From the NCBI GenBank assembly GCA_023213315.1, contig JAKCPI010006028.1, positions 62,001 through 126,000 on the forward strand: DNA of 64,000 nt. The letters run 5' to 3'. The stretch comes from Euborellia annulipes (Eukaryota > Arthropoda > Insecta > Dermaptera > Anisolabididae). This document shows positions 32,130 to 44,321 of the stretch, piece by piece. Every line of letters begins with the position of its first letter. Positions within the stretch are counted from its first letter, which is position 1. Under the pieces are notes generated by a model that worked only from the letters and a program-made list of their open reading frames with translations, had not been told where the DNA came from and did not search any database. The position numbers and the translations under genes are program-made.

Positions 32130-32333
32130 TCGGCGGACCTAATTTTTTCCTCCAACCCTATCATACGTTTTTGCGACCAAGAAGAGTAAAAAGGCCGGAC
32201 CGTCGCACGGTCTGACGACTGTTGAAAAGAGGAAGGAAGAGACAGACATACAAAGAACAAAAGGACTGCCTGTCCCAGCTCGGGCAGCTCGTGGTCGCCA
32301 TCCACGTACCCACTAGATGTGGGCCCCTGAGCG
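32130..32333 (-). mobile_element. 5S-like SINE copy S4
   Basis: Minus-strand head GCTCAGGGGCCCACATCTAG, then GTACGTGGATGGCGACC, body GTCAGACCGTGCGACGGTCC and 3' part TTTTGCGACC-like plus GGTCCGCCGATC. The duplication is not clear. Confidence 0.75.
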
Positions 32334-32339
32334 AAAATT

Positions 32340-32997
32340 CATAAACTAGTTTATTAAGTGAAAAAAAATATGAATCATTTAAAAAGTACGATAGTCTAAC
32401 AAAATAACTACTCGATAGGGTAAAGGCGTCATAAGTGTAAAAGTAAGAAACCAAGCTGGTCTTAAAAATAGAATTAAATTTTTTTTTTTTAATTTTTGTT
32501 GACATAAAGAGGAGGGTATCTTTTCATAGATCACCCAACTAGAATGAATTTATTCTTCACTCAAAAAATAAATCACAACAGGTTCAGCGCCCCATTGAAT
32601 TGTAGTATATAATTATACGAGCAAAAAAAAAAACCCTTCCACAATCGATTTGTACACTTTTCCGGAACTAATTTGTTTTTTTTTCTTGTTCCAGGTGCTG
32701 CTCGTCTTTCCAGTTAAAGAACTCTCTATTATCTATATATATATAAAATTCTATGTATTTAATAATAATTAAATATTCGCCCTGCCCTCTCCCTTCCGAA
32801 TTTCTTTTACAGTAATGATCTCACGGTGTATATAACTTGTGATTAGACGACCAATGTTAAATAAGCCTGTATGGGGAGGTGATAGTTTATTCAATGATAA
32901 AGCTTGTTGGGTCACACATAAAAACGGCTTTTCCATAATATATATATTTTGAGATAAGGAGCCTGGCGATCCGTAGTTAAACATTTTTACTCAGTTA
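32340..32997. other. Mostly AT-rich stretch
   Basis: A strong acceptor-like tract (TTTTTTTTTCTTGTTCCAG ending at about 32695) is followed by a short open frame without coding character. Nothing else is recognised. Confidence 0.35.
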
Positions 32998-32999
32998 TC

Positions 33000-33268
33000 A
33001 GAGGTGTGTTATTATAATATGAGTGTTCGAATCGCGCTGTCTACTATTTAGAATCATCGGACGTGTTTTGCATGCCGTCTGCAGGTGAGTATTGACATAT
33101 AAAACGGGGACGTAACTTTTTCCCGAGGCTGTACAAAGGGATGCAGCATCCAGGGGAGCTTCCAATGTTTTCGTTACCATGGAAACCATCTCCCCTAGTC
33201 CTATCCTACTCTTGCCAATCCTCGCCTTACTCATCTTATCTTGCTCTGTTTGGCCACGCACGATTTCA

Positions 33269-33307
<39 letters not shown>

Positions 33308-33590
33308 TCTCTTGCTCTCTTTTCCCTCTTTTCTCTCATTCTCTTTTTGCTAATACATCAAGCAATCACATTGAAAGCAATCGTCCTCTCTTTCTGCTAC
33401 ATCTCCGGCCCTCTGGACCCACCTCCCTCAATGCTGCTTTCGCTTTCCAGAGTTTCAGCACAAATCTACTTAATATCTCTTTGTCTGGTATTCTTATCAT
33501 TGCCGGCCACACTTCAACATCAACTCCCCACCGGTCACCTCCGCCTACGAAATCCCATAATTAATGAAAACAAAAAGAACTAAAAGATTC
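33000..33590. other. Single-copy GC-elevated island 6 with TC microsatellite
   Basis: A consensus donor CAGGTGAGT is at 33082-33090. A (TC)n tract at about 33272-33306 makes serine/leucine and arginine/glutamate repeats in opposite frames (33179-33583 plus, 32998-33339 minus). A short frame before the donor (codons from about 33021) is open, but no acceptor upstream is convincing. An exon is possible but unproven. Confidence 0.3.
33272..33306 (+). repeat. (TC)n microsatellite
   Basis: About 17 CT/TC dinucleotides, continuing into a TTTCTC-rich tract up to about 33345. Confidence 0.9.
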
Positions 33591-33795
33591 ACAATTATAA
33601 TTTAGTTTTGATCATGTCTATTAAAGTTTTCTTAATTACGTGTATTTAATTCTCGAGGGAGGGAAAAAAGCTTGTAGTTTTTCAAATTAAACTGAGAGAA
33701 ATATTTTATTAATTAATAAATAGGAAATTCCATATAGGCCTATAATATTTAAGATATTATATACATCGCGTATGTAAGCCGCGAGAGAAATTTAT

Positions 33796-33985
33796 ATAAT
33801 TCCAATATTTATTAATTAAAATACCCGAAAAAAGCAAGGGTGTGCTGCCGGGAGTTGAACCACGGATCCACCAATTTGAACTCGGTGTGCCCTTACCGAG
33901 TTCAAATTGGTGGATCCGTGGTTCAACTCCCGGCGGCACACCCTTGCTTTTTTCGGGTATTTGAATTAATAAATATTGGAATTAT
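33796..33985. mobile_element. tRNA-like foldback element T1
   Basis: A nearly perfect palindrome of about 190 bp. Each arm contains GGATCCGTGGTTCAACTCCC, including the perfect B box GGTTCAACTCC (33920-33930 plus; 33851-33861 minus), in the T-arm setting CCGTGGTTCAACTCCCGG. The outer arms CCAATATTTATTAATT and CCCGAAAAAAGCAAGGG match elements at 44322 and 48899. The inner loop is about 10 bases. It is a SINE-like or foldback element, not a tRNA gene. Confidence 0.7.
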
Positions 33986-35627
33986 AGAAATATTTTAGTC
34001 ATGAATATTAAATAAAATGGATATAATTGATTTTTGATCATAACTCTTTTTAAAAATTAAAATGTTAATAAAATTATTCCACTTTTCATTTAAATATAAA
34101 AAAAAATGTATGCATTTCATGAACAATACAGAATTATTTGGGTGGTCTACCGTGTATAGAGCTAAAAAATTCACTCATTTTGTTTCATTTATGTATTTGC
34201 AAATTTCAATGTACATTTTAGGTGTTCATCAAATTATTAAAAACAGTCTAAATAATCTGTATTTCACACTTCCCGCTTTATGATTGTTTTAGAAAGTAAA
34301 ATAAATAATAGCTATCTTCATTTTCTGGCCCACATTTGAATATTTTAATAATCAATGAACACCGCCTTCCTGTAGAGATAAATTTCATACATGATAATGA
34401 GGGTAAGCGAATTTTTTTAGCCCTATATACGTATATATAATGGACCACTCACTCTCTAGAGAAAGATGAATTTTGCAAAAGGGAAAAAAAATTTTGGATC
34501 CCCTAATGGCTATACAATTTACCAAATGTAAACCTCTGTAAATTGTATAATTTTACGATCTATCTCTAACAAAAATATTAAATTAATTTTTTAAGTATAA
34601 AAATATATCGAATATTTTTAAAAGAAATTTGATTCTTAAGTATCGCGGAATTTCGATGATATTGATAAGAAAAATTAGGATATTTGAAAATTTTTTTTAT
34701 CAATAAATAAATAAATCGGTTCATTTAAATCGAGTATGAGATTAAAGTAGAAACATTTATTTAGTTTATGTTAAAATTTTTTTAAAATATAAAAAATACA
34801 CTAAAAAGTGGTACTGGTAAAAGATTACCAGATAATTTTAAAGTGGGATAGAGAAGAAACAAGCCTGCCCGTCATAAGACTTGATGTGATAAAGTGACTG
34901 GCCTTCGCTCGGGTAACTCGTGATTGCCACGTACTCAAACAAAATGAGCCCCTGAGTGAAAAGATTTAAAATAATATCGAACGATTTCTTTTCTAATCAA
35001 TCAATTAAAAAATAAATAAAAAAAAAAGATTCATTATAATTTAATTTGATTTTATCACAAATAAAAAAGCGACGATAATGAAAGAAAGATTTTAAAAAAT
35101 TCATAATAATAACGAAATTGAATAAGCGTAAAATCCATCTAATCAATTTCAATCGGTTGAGGAAGACATTATAAATATGTCCTAGTTTTTTTTTTTATAT
35201 GGATATCGATAAAGATAATCGAATGTTAATCTCTGTATTTTATTAATTATTTTCAAAGGAATTCTCTTCACTTTTTTTTTATCGTGAATAACAGATTGAT
35301 TGATATATAATTAGATTAAATAAAACAAATATTATTGTCAATATTTCCATAAAATAAATAATGTTAATTAAAAAATTATAAAATATTAATTATATGTTGG
35401 AAAAAAAAATTTAAATGAATCATTTTATCTGTCTTTATCAATATATAATGATTTATCAATCATTTATTAAGGACAAAATTTCACATTTAATTAATTTAAA
35501 ATTGATTTTTTTTTTTGTTCGAGAATTATCAATTTTGAGACTCGAACGTAAAAATAATAATTAATTAATTTCTAGGAATAAGCTCTTTACGAGTATATTT
35601 GTATAAGTAAAATAATTATTGAAATTG
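33986..35627. other. AT-rich stretch with one SINE copy
   Basis: Apart from the SINE fragment at 34850-34962, no feature is recognised. The minus-strand complement at 34400-34480 has no frame. Confidence 0.45.
34850..34962 (-). mobile_element. 5S-like SINE, diverged fragment S9
   Basis: GAAACAAGCCTGCCCGTC, GCTCGGGTAACTCGTG, GCCACGTACTC and GAGCCCCTGAGTG match the family with internal deletions. Confidence 0.6.
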
Positions 35628-36152
35628 GGTTATGAAAATTTAATCTTAAAACTGACCAAGTGACGTCATATTGTAAGTATAACAGGAAGTTGCGAGGTTT
35701 TTGTCTTAGAGGTAGACGATGTAAAATAATAAAACTTTTTTTACAGGATAAACATGACGAGTGTTGCGCTAAATACAGTTTCGGCTGTTTAAACCATCAT
35801 CAGGTCTATAAAAACATATATGTAGTTAGTGAGAGAATACAATAATAAAAGTAACTTTGTTACTAAGTCACATTATAAAATGAAAAATATTTCTCTTTTT
35901 TTTTATATGTAATTAAGATGATGATATGTTTTGTTGTTGTTAAAAAAGAGAAATATTTTTCAGTTTGTAATAAGAATTGGATGACTTAGTAACAAAGTTA
36001 CTTTTATTATTGTATTCTCTCACTAACTACAGATATGTTTTTTTAGATCCTGTAAAAAAGTTTTATTCTTTTACTTCGTCTGCCTCTAACTAAGACAAAA
36101 ACTTGGCAACTTCCTGTTATACTTACAATATGAAAATTAAATTTTATAACCT
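35628..36152. repeat. HHR foldback unit P7
   Basis: Arms pair from GAAAATTTAAT (35634) and ATTGTAAGTATAACAGGAAG to their complements at 36110-36150, and again through CTTTGTTACTAAGTCA. The left arm retains an extra block of about 60 bases holding a hammerhead, while the right arm has lost it between AGATCCTG and the outer arm. No clear flanking duplication. Confidence 0.7.
35775..35806 (-). ncRNA. Hammerhead candidate HHR-8
   Basis: Minus strand: CTGATGA (35803-35797), stem II GGTT with AGCC (one G-U), GAA, then ACTGT as a two-pair stem III with a one-base loop, and A at the cleavage position. Stem I is poor. Confidence 0.5.
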
Positions 36153-36242
36153 GTTTGGTGGTCGTATCGGTATTATTATATAAATATAGTTAGCATTCAC
36201 ATTGAACTTCCAGTAACCAAACGCGAATATTAGTATAATATA

Positions 36243-36480
36243 TGGACGGAGTTATGCATAAAGGAACCAAGCGTCATTATGATTGAAATTAAGTTAAGAC
36301 CGCCATCTTGTAGGGAAAAAGAAGATCTTCCTCTTTATTTAAATCACAACATTATTATTTTGTGCACTTTTTTGTATAAAACTGCCATTGGGTTTGTTTA
36401 CAAGTGTGCAAATGAAATAATGTCCTTTATCTCAGATTTAGGTTAATGTCGCTTGGTTCCTTTATGCATAACATCGTCCA
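36243..36480. mobile_element. TA-duplicating MITE, TGGAC family copy 2
   Basis: Inverted ends TGGACGGAGTTATGCATAAA and, as complement, TGGACGATGTTATGCATAAA, extending to about 31 bp. TA flanks both ends (36241-36242, 36481-36482). It shares TGGAC and GTTATGCAT with the element at 137-424. Confidence 0.75.
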
Positions 36481-36759
36481 TATAGACTTCAATAGTCTTA
36501 TCTTAAAAGTTGAATAATTACAATTGGAAGATTCAATGGGCTTCTATTATATATTTATTTATTTTTTTATTTAATTATTCATTCATATATCAGAGTTTAA
36601 ATTACGTAAATAACTTAACACCGCGTTGGTTGTCTACCTACAGGGGGCTAATTTGAAATTTATTAATCGCTTTCATTTAAAGTTAAAGTTCCTGGAAGAT
36701 AGAGCTGTTTTTTTTTTTATATAAAATTGGAATAAACTAAAAAAGTATATCAATAATAT

Positions 36760-36935
36760 ACTAGTACTCGAATTATTCGTAAAATTAGACCTAGCGAAAT
36801 TTCATATTGGTACAATGAGCGCCACAATTATGTCCCCACCTGATAGGAAAGTACATCAGTAAACTTCTAGTACTTATTATACTCAAATTTTCCCAAAGAC
36901 GAGACCTAGCGCAATTTCATATTGGTACTGGAAAT
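36760..36935 (+). repeat. Imperfect direct repeat, about 100-bp spacing
   Basis: GACCTAGCGAAATTTCATAT (36788) and GACCTAGCGCAATTTCATAT (36902), each preceded by CTAGTACT and followed by TGGTAC. Probably two pieces of an unrecognised dispersed repeat. Confidence 0.55.
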
Positions 36936-37078
36936 AGTATAGATATTTAAAATTTGAACGAAGTTGTTAGAGCCGTTTTCGAGAACTGATGTGCTTACAT
37001 TGCTCGTTTAATACAATAGTATAATATTAAATCTTTTCATATTCTCCAATTTTGTCTTTAGTTTATTATATCCTATGG

Positions 37079-37391
37079 CAGGGATGGCGAACCTTTTTGA
37101 GACATGGGTCAAATTTTGTTCATATTTTTTTTAGTACTAGCTCGTGAGTCACTAATGCCCATTTGCACCAGAGTTAAGTTTAAAACTGAAACGAAACATC
37201 TTTAAAATTTCAATTAGCTTAACGGGTAAAAATGGGGGTTTAAAAACGATTTAAAAATTTTTTTAGTGCGCCTCTTTCCTCTTTCACGTGCAACTTTTTT
37301 AGGTGAGTTTCTGTGAGTAGCAATCGTGGGTCAGTTAAAAAGCTTACGTGGGTCAGTGTCTGACCCACGGGTCATAGGTTCGCCATCACTG
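37079..37391. mobile_element. hAT-like MITE, CAGGGATGGCGAACC family, 8-bp TSD
   Basis: CAGGGATGGCGAACCTTTTT at the left and AGGTTCGCCATCACTG at the right are inverted. TCCTATGG at 37071-37078 and 37392-37399 is a perfect 8-bp duplication. The 313-bp body has no transposase. Confidence 0.9.
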
Positions 37392-37399
37392 TCCTATGG

Positions 37400-37865
37400 C
37401 GTAGCTAACGTTTGATCAGTAGAGGAGTAGGCAATGCCCGATTAATTTCTTCTCAATTAATCTTTTTTTTATATCAAAATTTTCCACTTGAAAAAATGCA
37501 GATCAGATATTTTATTTATAATTCTATTTATCATATATTTTTCCTTGATTCTAAGGTCAATATAAAATAATTCTGATGAATTTTTTGATATTTTACCTTG
37601 ATTGAGAAATTTTCATCATAATGTTTCGTCATAATCCTATCAAAGTCAATATATAATAATCGTTAAGTAAACAAATAAATATCACTAGTTACCTTTCTTT
37701 ATGAAAATCTATTCATTACAACACTAGAAAAAATGATGTCAATACTTTAAAATGAATGAGAGAAACCGCTTATTAACACCAATAGAAAATAAAAAAAATA
37801 TTCCAATCAGGTGATAGCCACAACAAATGTGATACACAAAAATACAGAAAACGAGGTCCATTGAA
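37400..37865. other. AT-rich stretch, nothing recognised
   Basis: No supported feature. Confidence 0.5.
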
Positions 37866-38500
37866 TAACAATATAAAATAAAAAAATAGTTGATTTATGA
37901 ATTTTAATCAAAATCGTTAAAGCCAATTTGAATTGAAAAAGTTCATCAGTAAAGTGTACTTCAAACAATTTTCACAAATAATTTTAATAATATACTTTTT
38001 AAAAAATAGTTGAATTATGAATTTTAATCAAAATGGGAAAATATTTTAAACACCGTTATCATGGCAACAATTTTTCCTATCTTTCCTTTGAAGTACAAGA
38101 GTATAAAGTGTGCTTCAAAAGATTTCAAGGGCAAAATGAGAATATATATTTAAATAAAGAGCATGTAAAAAATAATTGATTTTTGAATTTTAATCAAAAT
38201 CTTTGGAGCGAATTTTGAGAAAATTCAAAAAACTCTGAAAAAGTACATCAGTAAAGTACTAGTACCTTTTGGCCGATTTTATTTAAAAGCTTATTTTAAC
38301 TGTCCGGGAAGGTACCTAACTTAAATATAAAATTTCAACCGCGTAGCTCGTTTCCTTCATGCTTCAAATAATCACACACAGGCCAATTTGTGTTGGACAC
38401 GGGGGGATCTCAAAACATGTATTTCCATCAAAATCTCCACATCGAATTTTTGATATGATCTCTGTATATTTCATACAGAGGATAAGAGAAAGTAAAAGGA
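37866..38500 (+). repeat. HE repeat, partly duplicated
   Basis: The segment TTAATCAAAATCGTTAAAGC to ATACTTTTTAAAAAATAG appears before a second, longer copy with CACCGTTATCATGGCAAC, the common interior and a right end at about 38450-38495. Either two truncated copies or an internal duplication. Confidence 0.7.
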
Positions 38501-39200
38501 CCAACTTTCAATGGCAAGCAAAACTGTGTAAAAAGAGCCGAAGCGTTGGCATTTAAACTTTTAAAGAGCCATCTCCGGAAAATTAAGAACTCTATCATAG
38601 ACTTGTTAACAGAATCAGATGTGTAGTTTATTGTTAACAAGAAAATTAAATCAGCCGTATGGAGTTTGTCTTATATAGACCTCAAGAAGTGACAAAGATT
38701 AAATGTGAGAAGAAAAGCTGTCACCCCTATCCAGGAATGAATCACACATGTTAATTTGTTGCCGGTCCCAACCTTTTTTTTTTTGACCTATGGGCTCCCG
38801 TTTGACACCTGCGGGCTCCGCTGAGAGAGCAGAGCCAATGAACTTGTGAACGAAGGAAGGACCTCTTGCATGCCTACAAATCTTTTTTATTTGCCTTGGG
38901 ATTCTTTTCAAAAGAAACAAACTCTCTGAACATTAATTTCAAATTTATGCTTTTTTTATATGCTAATTTTCTCGTTTTCATTTCCACGAATTACATAATC
39001 TTTTCCACCAAAAAATGATTTTTTTTTAATATTACCTCAATAAATATTAAAAAAAAATTCTAAAGCGTATTTTAATATAGGGATATTATAAATAACGTGA
39101 AAAACATTCACAAATAATTTTAAGTGAGGGGATAAAGTTAAAAAACAAAAAATTGGTGATGTCGATTTTGATATTATAAAATACATCAGTAAAGTACTAT
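38501..39200. other. Mixed stretch, nothing recognised
   Basis: A moderately GC-rich patch at 38700-38890 carries a minus open frame (38699-38920) of no recognisable family. Confidence 0.4.
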
Positions 39201-39204
39201 TACT

Positions 39205-39865
39205 TTTTACTTTCTCTTAGCTATAATAATAATAATAAACGTCTTTATTCTTCTTTTTAACATTTTACATTCACATACAGCCCTAAGACATCTTTCCCCT
39301 GGCCGGGTTGGGGGAGTCGCTTACAGAAAAAAAAAGTACACAAAATCAAACATTTTGATGGATATACACGTTTTGAGGTCCCCCGAGTCCAAAAAAGTGT
39401 GTCTGTCTGTCTATGTGTGTGTGTGTGTATGAAACGATTTAAAGCATGAAGGAATTGAGCTACGAGAATGAAATTTTATATTTAAATTAGGTACGCTCCC
39501 GGGCACTCAAAATAAGCTTTTGAATAAAATCGGCCAAAAAGTACTAGTACTTTACTGACGTACTTTTTCAGTTTTTTTCGAATTTCTCAAAATCAGCTCT
39601 AACAATGTTAATTAAAATTCAAAAATCACTTGTTTTTTAGATCCTATTTAAAAATTATACTCTCATTTTGCCCTGAAAACTGTTTCAAGTACACTTTACT
39701 GATGTAGTATTTCAAATTTTTACATCTTGAATTTTAATATATATATGTCGACACAAAAAATCTGGTGTGACAAGCACAGAACACAACTTTCAATTACCTA
39801 AGCTAAGAAAAAATTGTGTGCTGTGCGACTTGTCACACCAGATTTTTGACCTATTTTATCGAAAA
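39205..39865 (-). repeat. HE repeat with a 120-bp insert in its right hairpin
   Basis: TTTTTACTTTCTCTTAGC is followed by a TAA-rich and GC-mixed insert (39220-39345, containing CCCCTGGCCGGGTTGGGGGA). CATTTTGATGGATATACACG, the interior and the left hairpin (39764-39855) follow. Confidence 0.75.
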
Positions 39866-39869
39866 GATT

Positions 39870-41340
39870 AGAGATAGATATATATATATATTTTTTTTTT
39901 AACAAACACATTAAAAAAATTTTATAGTTGCTTTGATTTAAATAATTGGATCTTAAAGAGAATCTAATTTCAATTTATTGATTTCTTATAATTCGATAGA
40001 ATAAAAAATTTGAAATTTTTGATTTTATCTACTTCCATAAACAAGAATTGTTAATTAAATTATTTTAAAAAATTTACGGTATTATTCAAAAAGTAAAATG
40101 ACAAAAGTAAACAAAATATTATATATATAATCAATCGTTTTAATCGCTTTGACCTAATTTAATTTAAAATACCTCTTTTTAATTACAAGTTATCTTAGAA
40201 AATACTAAGTGTCTAATTTAAGATTAATCTTCTCTTATCAATTTCCTGGTTTATCTTAAATTGAATACACATAATAAGAATATTTTTTTTTTTTTTTTGA
40301 ATCAGGTTAATTTGAAACCAAAATCGTTAAGTCAATTGATTTTTACTTTTTTTTTTAAGTTAAAAGGAATACACGCTTTAAAAAAATTTGTTTCTTATTT
40401 TCTCAATTTTATTATTATTAAATTTAAGATAAGATAAAAATTAGCTTTTATTGAAATAAGAGGTTTATTAAGTAGAGCCTATTAAATATTGACGATATTT
40501 TTTTTTTTTTAATTAATTCGTTTCAAATACTTTCAATTTCTTCATTTTCTTATCTATAAATATTTATTTTCATTTATAAAAAAGTGTTAATAAATTAACT
40601 GATATTATTTGCCTAAAAAAAAATAAATAAATTCCTTTTTTAGCTGAACGAGAGAAATTATTAAAATATTTATAAGGTAAGAAGAACAGGGGGTATATAG
40701 AAATTTTTTTCGGCGCCCCAAAACAAAATTTTTTGAGGAAAATTTTTTTTTAAAAAATATTCTTTTTTCACAAAAAATTTGGAGATTTTGAAAGGAAAAA
40801 AGTAAGAATAATTATTGAATATCTTTATAGATCAAGTAATCGTTTAAATTTTCTCTGATAAATTTTTCATGGGCTATTAATAATGAAATGGGAATTGCCC
40901 GGGTTCGATTCCTGGCTGAATTTAATGTCAATCAAAATATATTTATTTAACATTTTTGGGGTAATATTAATATTGAATACTAATAATTATATAGGTCTTG
41001 AAAAATATTTTAAATATAATTAGAAATAAATGTATTGGAAATAAATTCCAATTATTAATTAAAAATTTTTTTCTAACGTCTAAATTTATCATAGTATTTT
41101 GCAACTTTTTTATAAATAAAATTTTTGTAATAATATTTAAACCCAATAGTTAATTAGTAATTAATTTATTAGAATAAATGGCGCGAATTGTCTAAAGTAA
41201 AAAAATCTATTCATAAGTTTAAAATTCTTAATTAATTTTTTCTGGATTGATTAGTAAAAAAATAAAGTTAAAAAAATTAAAAGAAGCTGAATATTTAATT
41301 ATTTAAATTCAAGTTCAACCCGAGTACTAAAACAAGACGT
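39870..41340. other. AT-rich stretch, very low complexity
   Basis: Nothing recognised apart from the tRNA-like fragment listed separately. Confidence 0.5.
40897..40917 (+). repeat. tRNA-like T-arm fragment
   Basis: GCCCGGGTTCGATTCCTGGC contains the perfect B box GGTTCGATTCC (40902-40912) in a T-arm context. No D arm or acceptor partner is found. Confidence 0.5.
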
Positions 41341-41342
41341 CA

Positions 41343-42030
41343 CTTAAAAAAATCTGGTGTGACTGGCGCACAGCACACAACTTTCTCTTACCTTCGGTAA
41401 TCGAAAGTTGTGAACTGTGCTTGTCACACCAGATTTTTTGTGTTGAGATATATTTAGTTACCGACAGTAGGGTACATTTGAATTCAAGATGTAAAATTTA
41501 TAAGTTTGGGAAAATATTTATATTTTGTTACCATGGCAACCATTTCTCCTATCTTTTCTATGGAGTACAAGAGTAAAGTGGTCTTCAGAAGATTTCAATC
41601 ACAAAATAAGAATATACATTTTAAAGAGCATCTAAAAATAATTGATTTTTGAATTTAAAAAAATCGTTGCAGCAAATTCAGAGAAAATCGAAAAAAACTG
41701 AAAAAGTACATCAGTAAAGTACTAGTACTCTTTGGCCGATTTTGTTCAAAAGCTTCGTGTCACGTCCCATGGGGGTGCCTAACTTAAATATAAAATTTCA
41801 ACCTCCTAGCTCTTTCGTTCTTGAGATATTTTGTTCACAGACACACACACACACAGACAGACACACACACAGACAGACAGACCATGTCGCGAAAACCACT
41901 TTTTTGGATTCAGGGGACCTCAAAACGTGAAGATCCATCAAAATCTCGACATCGAATTTTTGACATGAATCCAATACTTTCTCTCTATATATATATTACA
42001 TATATACATAGGTAAGAGAAAGTAAAAAAT
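41343..42030 (+). repeat. HE repeat, complete short-subfamily reference copy
   Basis: Left hairpin AAAAAATCTGGTGTGACTGG with CTTGTCACACCAGATTTTTT (41343-41440), GAGATATATTTAGTTACCG, CCATGGCAACCATTTCTCC, AAAAAGTACATCAGTAAAGT, TTAAATATAAAATTTCAACC, then a CACA/GACA microsatellite (41838-41881) and CCACTTTTTTGGATTCAGGG. The right hairpin is CTTTCTCTCTATATATATAT with GGTAAGAGAAAGTAAA. No ORF of note. Confidence 0.85.
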
Positions 42031-42358
42031 ATTAGGAGGACGAATTATTTATTTATTTGAAGAATAAGTTTCTAGTTCTTATCAACTTAAATTAGTTTTC
42101 AAAGAATTCTTTAAACTCGCATATTTTCAAATAAATAACAGCTATGTATTACATTTGAAAATCGAATTTATTTATAGTTAGTTTATTTCGAATAATTTCA
42201 AATGGAATTTAAAGTAAATGTTAGTATATTTTATTCATTCCCGAAATCCAGATCCTCTTATCTCTTCCCTCGATCCCATGAAATTTACTAGTCGGATATT
42301 TTAATAATGTATTGCAATATGGGATGAGGATACTTGAGGCACTGGCGCCATTAATATC
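42031..42358. other. AT-rich stretch, nothing recognised
   Basis: No supported feature. Confidence 0.45.
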
Positions 42359-42420
42359 TGAGCCAGGCGGGAGGTTCCGAAAGCGGCCTCCAGGGGGTGC
42401 TGCTCTCCCGCCCTGGCTCA
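42359..42420. repeat. GC-rich 62-bp palindrome
   Basis: TGAGCCAGGCGGGAG and CTCCCGCCCTGGCTCA are inverted around a GC-rich loop of about 30 bases, standing out in AT-rich DNA. It may be a very small MITE. No target duplication is clear. Confidence 0.6.
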
Positions 42421-42718
42421 TCCACAATTTACGGCAGGTCAGCCGCAATTCTTCTCTCGCAACTTGTTCTCTATTATATTTTCAATAAATTGAATCGACT
42501 CTAGTATTCATGAATCTATTCAAATATTTAAATGATCATGCAGAGAATTGCCAATGCTGAATAATTCAAAGAAAATTTAAAAATCGCGGCAAATTATTTG
42601 ATTATTAATTATATATAGTAGATGTAGGGGGCTGTAGTTGTTTTTAAGAAGAATGAAAAGCAGGGGGAGCTAACAAATTACATCATCCAGATCATAATTT
42701 CAATATATTTAGGGCAGG

Positions 42719-42795
42719 GGCGGATTTAGGCATTTATCGCCCATAGGCAGTAGACTCTTGCCCCCCCCCCCCACCCTCTTCAACCACCCCAACAC
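42719..42795. mobile_element. hAT-like end fragment
   Basis: CAGGGGCGGATTTAGGCATT followed by a C14 run resembles the CAGGGGCGTAT element at 9979. The opposite terminus is not found; HE sequence begins soon after. Confidence 0.4.
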
Positions 42796-42854
42796 TGAGA
42801 AACAGAAAAAAAAATTATTCTTTTATTATTATATTTTTCCTCTCTTTTTGATAA

Positions 42855-43262
42855 AAACGATTATTTAAAAAAATGAGAATATACATTTTAAAGAGCATGT
42901 AAAAAATAATTGATATTTGAAATTTAATCAAAATCGTTGGAGCGGAGAAAAAATTTTGAGAAAATCGAAAAAAACTGACAAAGTACATCAGTAAACTACT
43001 TTTTGGACGATTTTGTTCAAAAGCTTATTTTGAGTGTCCGGGAGGGTACCTAACTTAGATATAAAATTTCAATTCGGTAGCTGAATTCTTCCATGCTAAA
43101 AATAGTTACACACACGACAGACAGACCAATTTGCGAGACCCACTTTTTTGGACTCTGGGGATCTCAAAACATGTATCAAAATCTCGACATTGAATTTTTG
43201 ACATGATCGCAATACTTTTTCTCTATATATATTACATATATAGGGTAAGAGAGTGTAAAAAT
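42855..43262 (+). repeat. HE repeat, right two thirds
   Basis: AAATGAGAATATACATTTTA, the interior, GACAGACCAATTTGCGAGAC and the right hairpin at 43215-43260. The SINE S5 sits exactly in its terminal AGAGTGTAAAAA. Confidence 0.75.
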
Positions 43263-43268
43263 TTATAT

Positions 43269-43503
43269 TTTTCTTCTATCTTCACCTTAAAACCGCGGTG
43301 CGGGGTCGGTGGGAAAGGGGTCTGCGGAATGTTTTTTTTACGACCGGAAGAAATAGAACAGGCCGGCCAGTCGCACGGTCTGACTCCTGTTGAAAATATA
43401 GAAGGAAGAGACAGACATGTAAAGAACATAGGGACTGTCAGTTCCAGCTCGGGTAGCTCGTGGTCGCCATCCACGTACCCACAAGATGTGGGCCCCTGAG
43501 CAA
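43269..43503 (-). mobile_element. 5S-like SINE copy S5
   Basis: The flanking AGAGTGTAAAAATTTATAT (43250-43268) and the same sequence with one extra A (43504-43523) form a duplication of about 19 bp at an HE right end. Complete head, body and TTCTTC-type tail (minus strand GAAGAA). Confidence 0.85.
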
Positions 43504-43523
43504 AGAGTGTAAAAAATTTATAT

Positions 43524-44320
43524 GTATATAAATAATCACGAATTTTCCCTAAAATTTGCCGATTAAGGCACGCGCTAATAAATATGTCCCTAATTTCGGG
43601 ACTAATTTATTGACATTCATTCCGACAAACAAAATTTCCACACGTACATGAAATGTTATTAAAATATAAAAGTGTGGTAAAAATAATACTTTCTGATGAG
43701 AGATGGTTAGGTATTTGAAAAATCAGGTAAAGTCAGAGGATAAGAACCTCCCCCCTGAAGAGGTGCCAATCAGATTTTAATCATTTTAAACTAAAAACAT
43801 GTATTTTTCATGAATTTTATATATTTTATGTTTAGTACAACTTATAAATTAAACTAATTCTCGAAGGGTCGTTTAAGAATTTATTCGTAGTAAAAAATAG
43901 GCGGTTCATAATTCGAGTGGTCGATGGCGAGGGCTTTCCTGTGGACAATATAAATATTTTATTTCTCTTGTCCGGGCGGAAAGAGTCCCTCCCTTCCCTC
44001 TTTCCTGTTTTTGAATCCGATCCGAAATGAGTAATGTCCGGGACTCATGCCAGCAATGCTAAGTAAATAATTCCAAACACTGTTATGGCAAAATTCGCAG
44101 CGGATTCATCATTTTGCACCGTTATTATATATTTTTATTTATTTTTATGTAGACAGAGCCAAGTTGTGTCATTGAAAATAAATTTATTTCCTCCATCTAC
44201 TGCTATATCTTATAGAGAATTAGGAAAAAAAAGAGAAAAAATTTCTTTTTTTGAGAAAATAAGTAAAAATATTTAAATAAAGAAATTATATAGTCAAGTG
44301 TTGGTGAAGTAATAATTAAA
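43524..44320. other. Mixed stretch with GC-elevated patch 43900-44160
   Basis: GTCGATGGCGAGGGCTTTCC and TTGTCCGGGCGGAAAGAGTC lie in a non-repetitive patch. A short frame at 44085-44276 is unsupported. Confidence 0.35.
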
Positions 44321-44321
44321 A

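Noticed and set aside
32678..32760. Strong acceptor-like TTTTTTTTTCTTGTTCCAG
   Set aside because: The frame after it quickly becomes AT-rich simple sequence and stops. Pyrimidine tracts followed by AG are common by chance in T-rich DNA.
33141..33583. Serine/leucine and arginine/glutamate repeat proteins
   Set aside because: Both are products of the (TC)n microsatellite. The flanks do not show consistent coding character.
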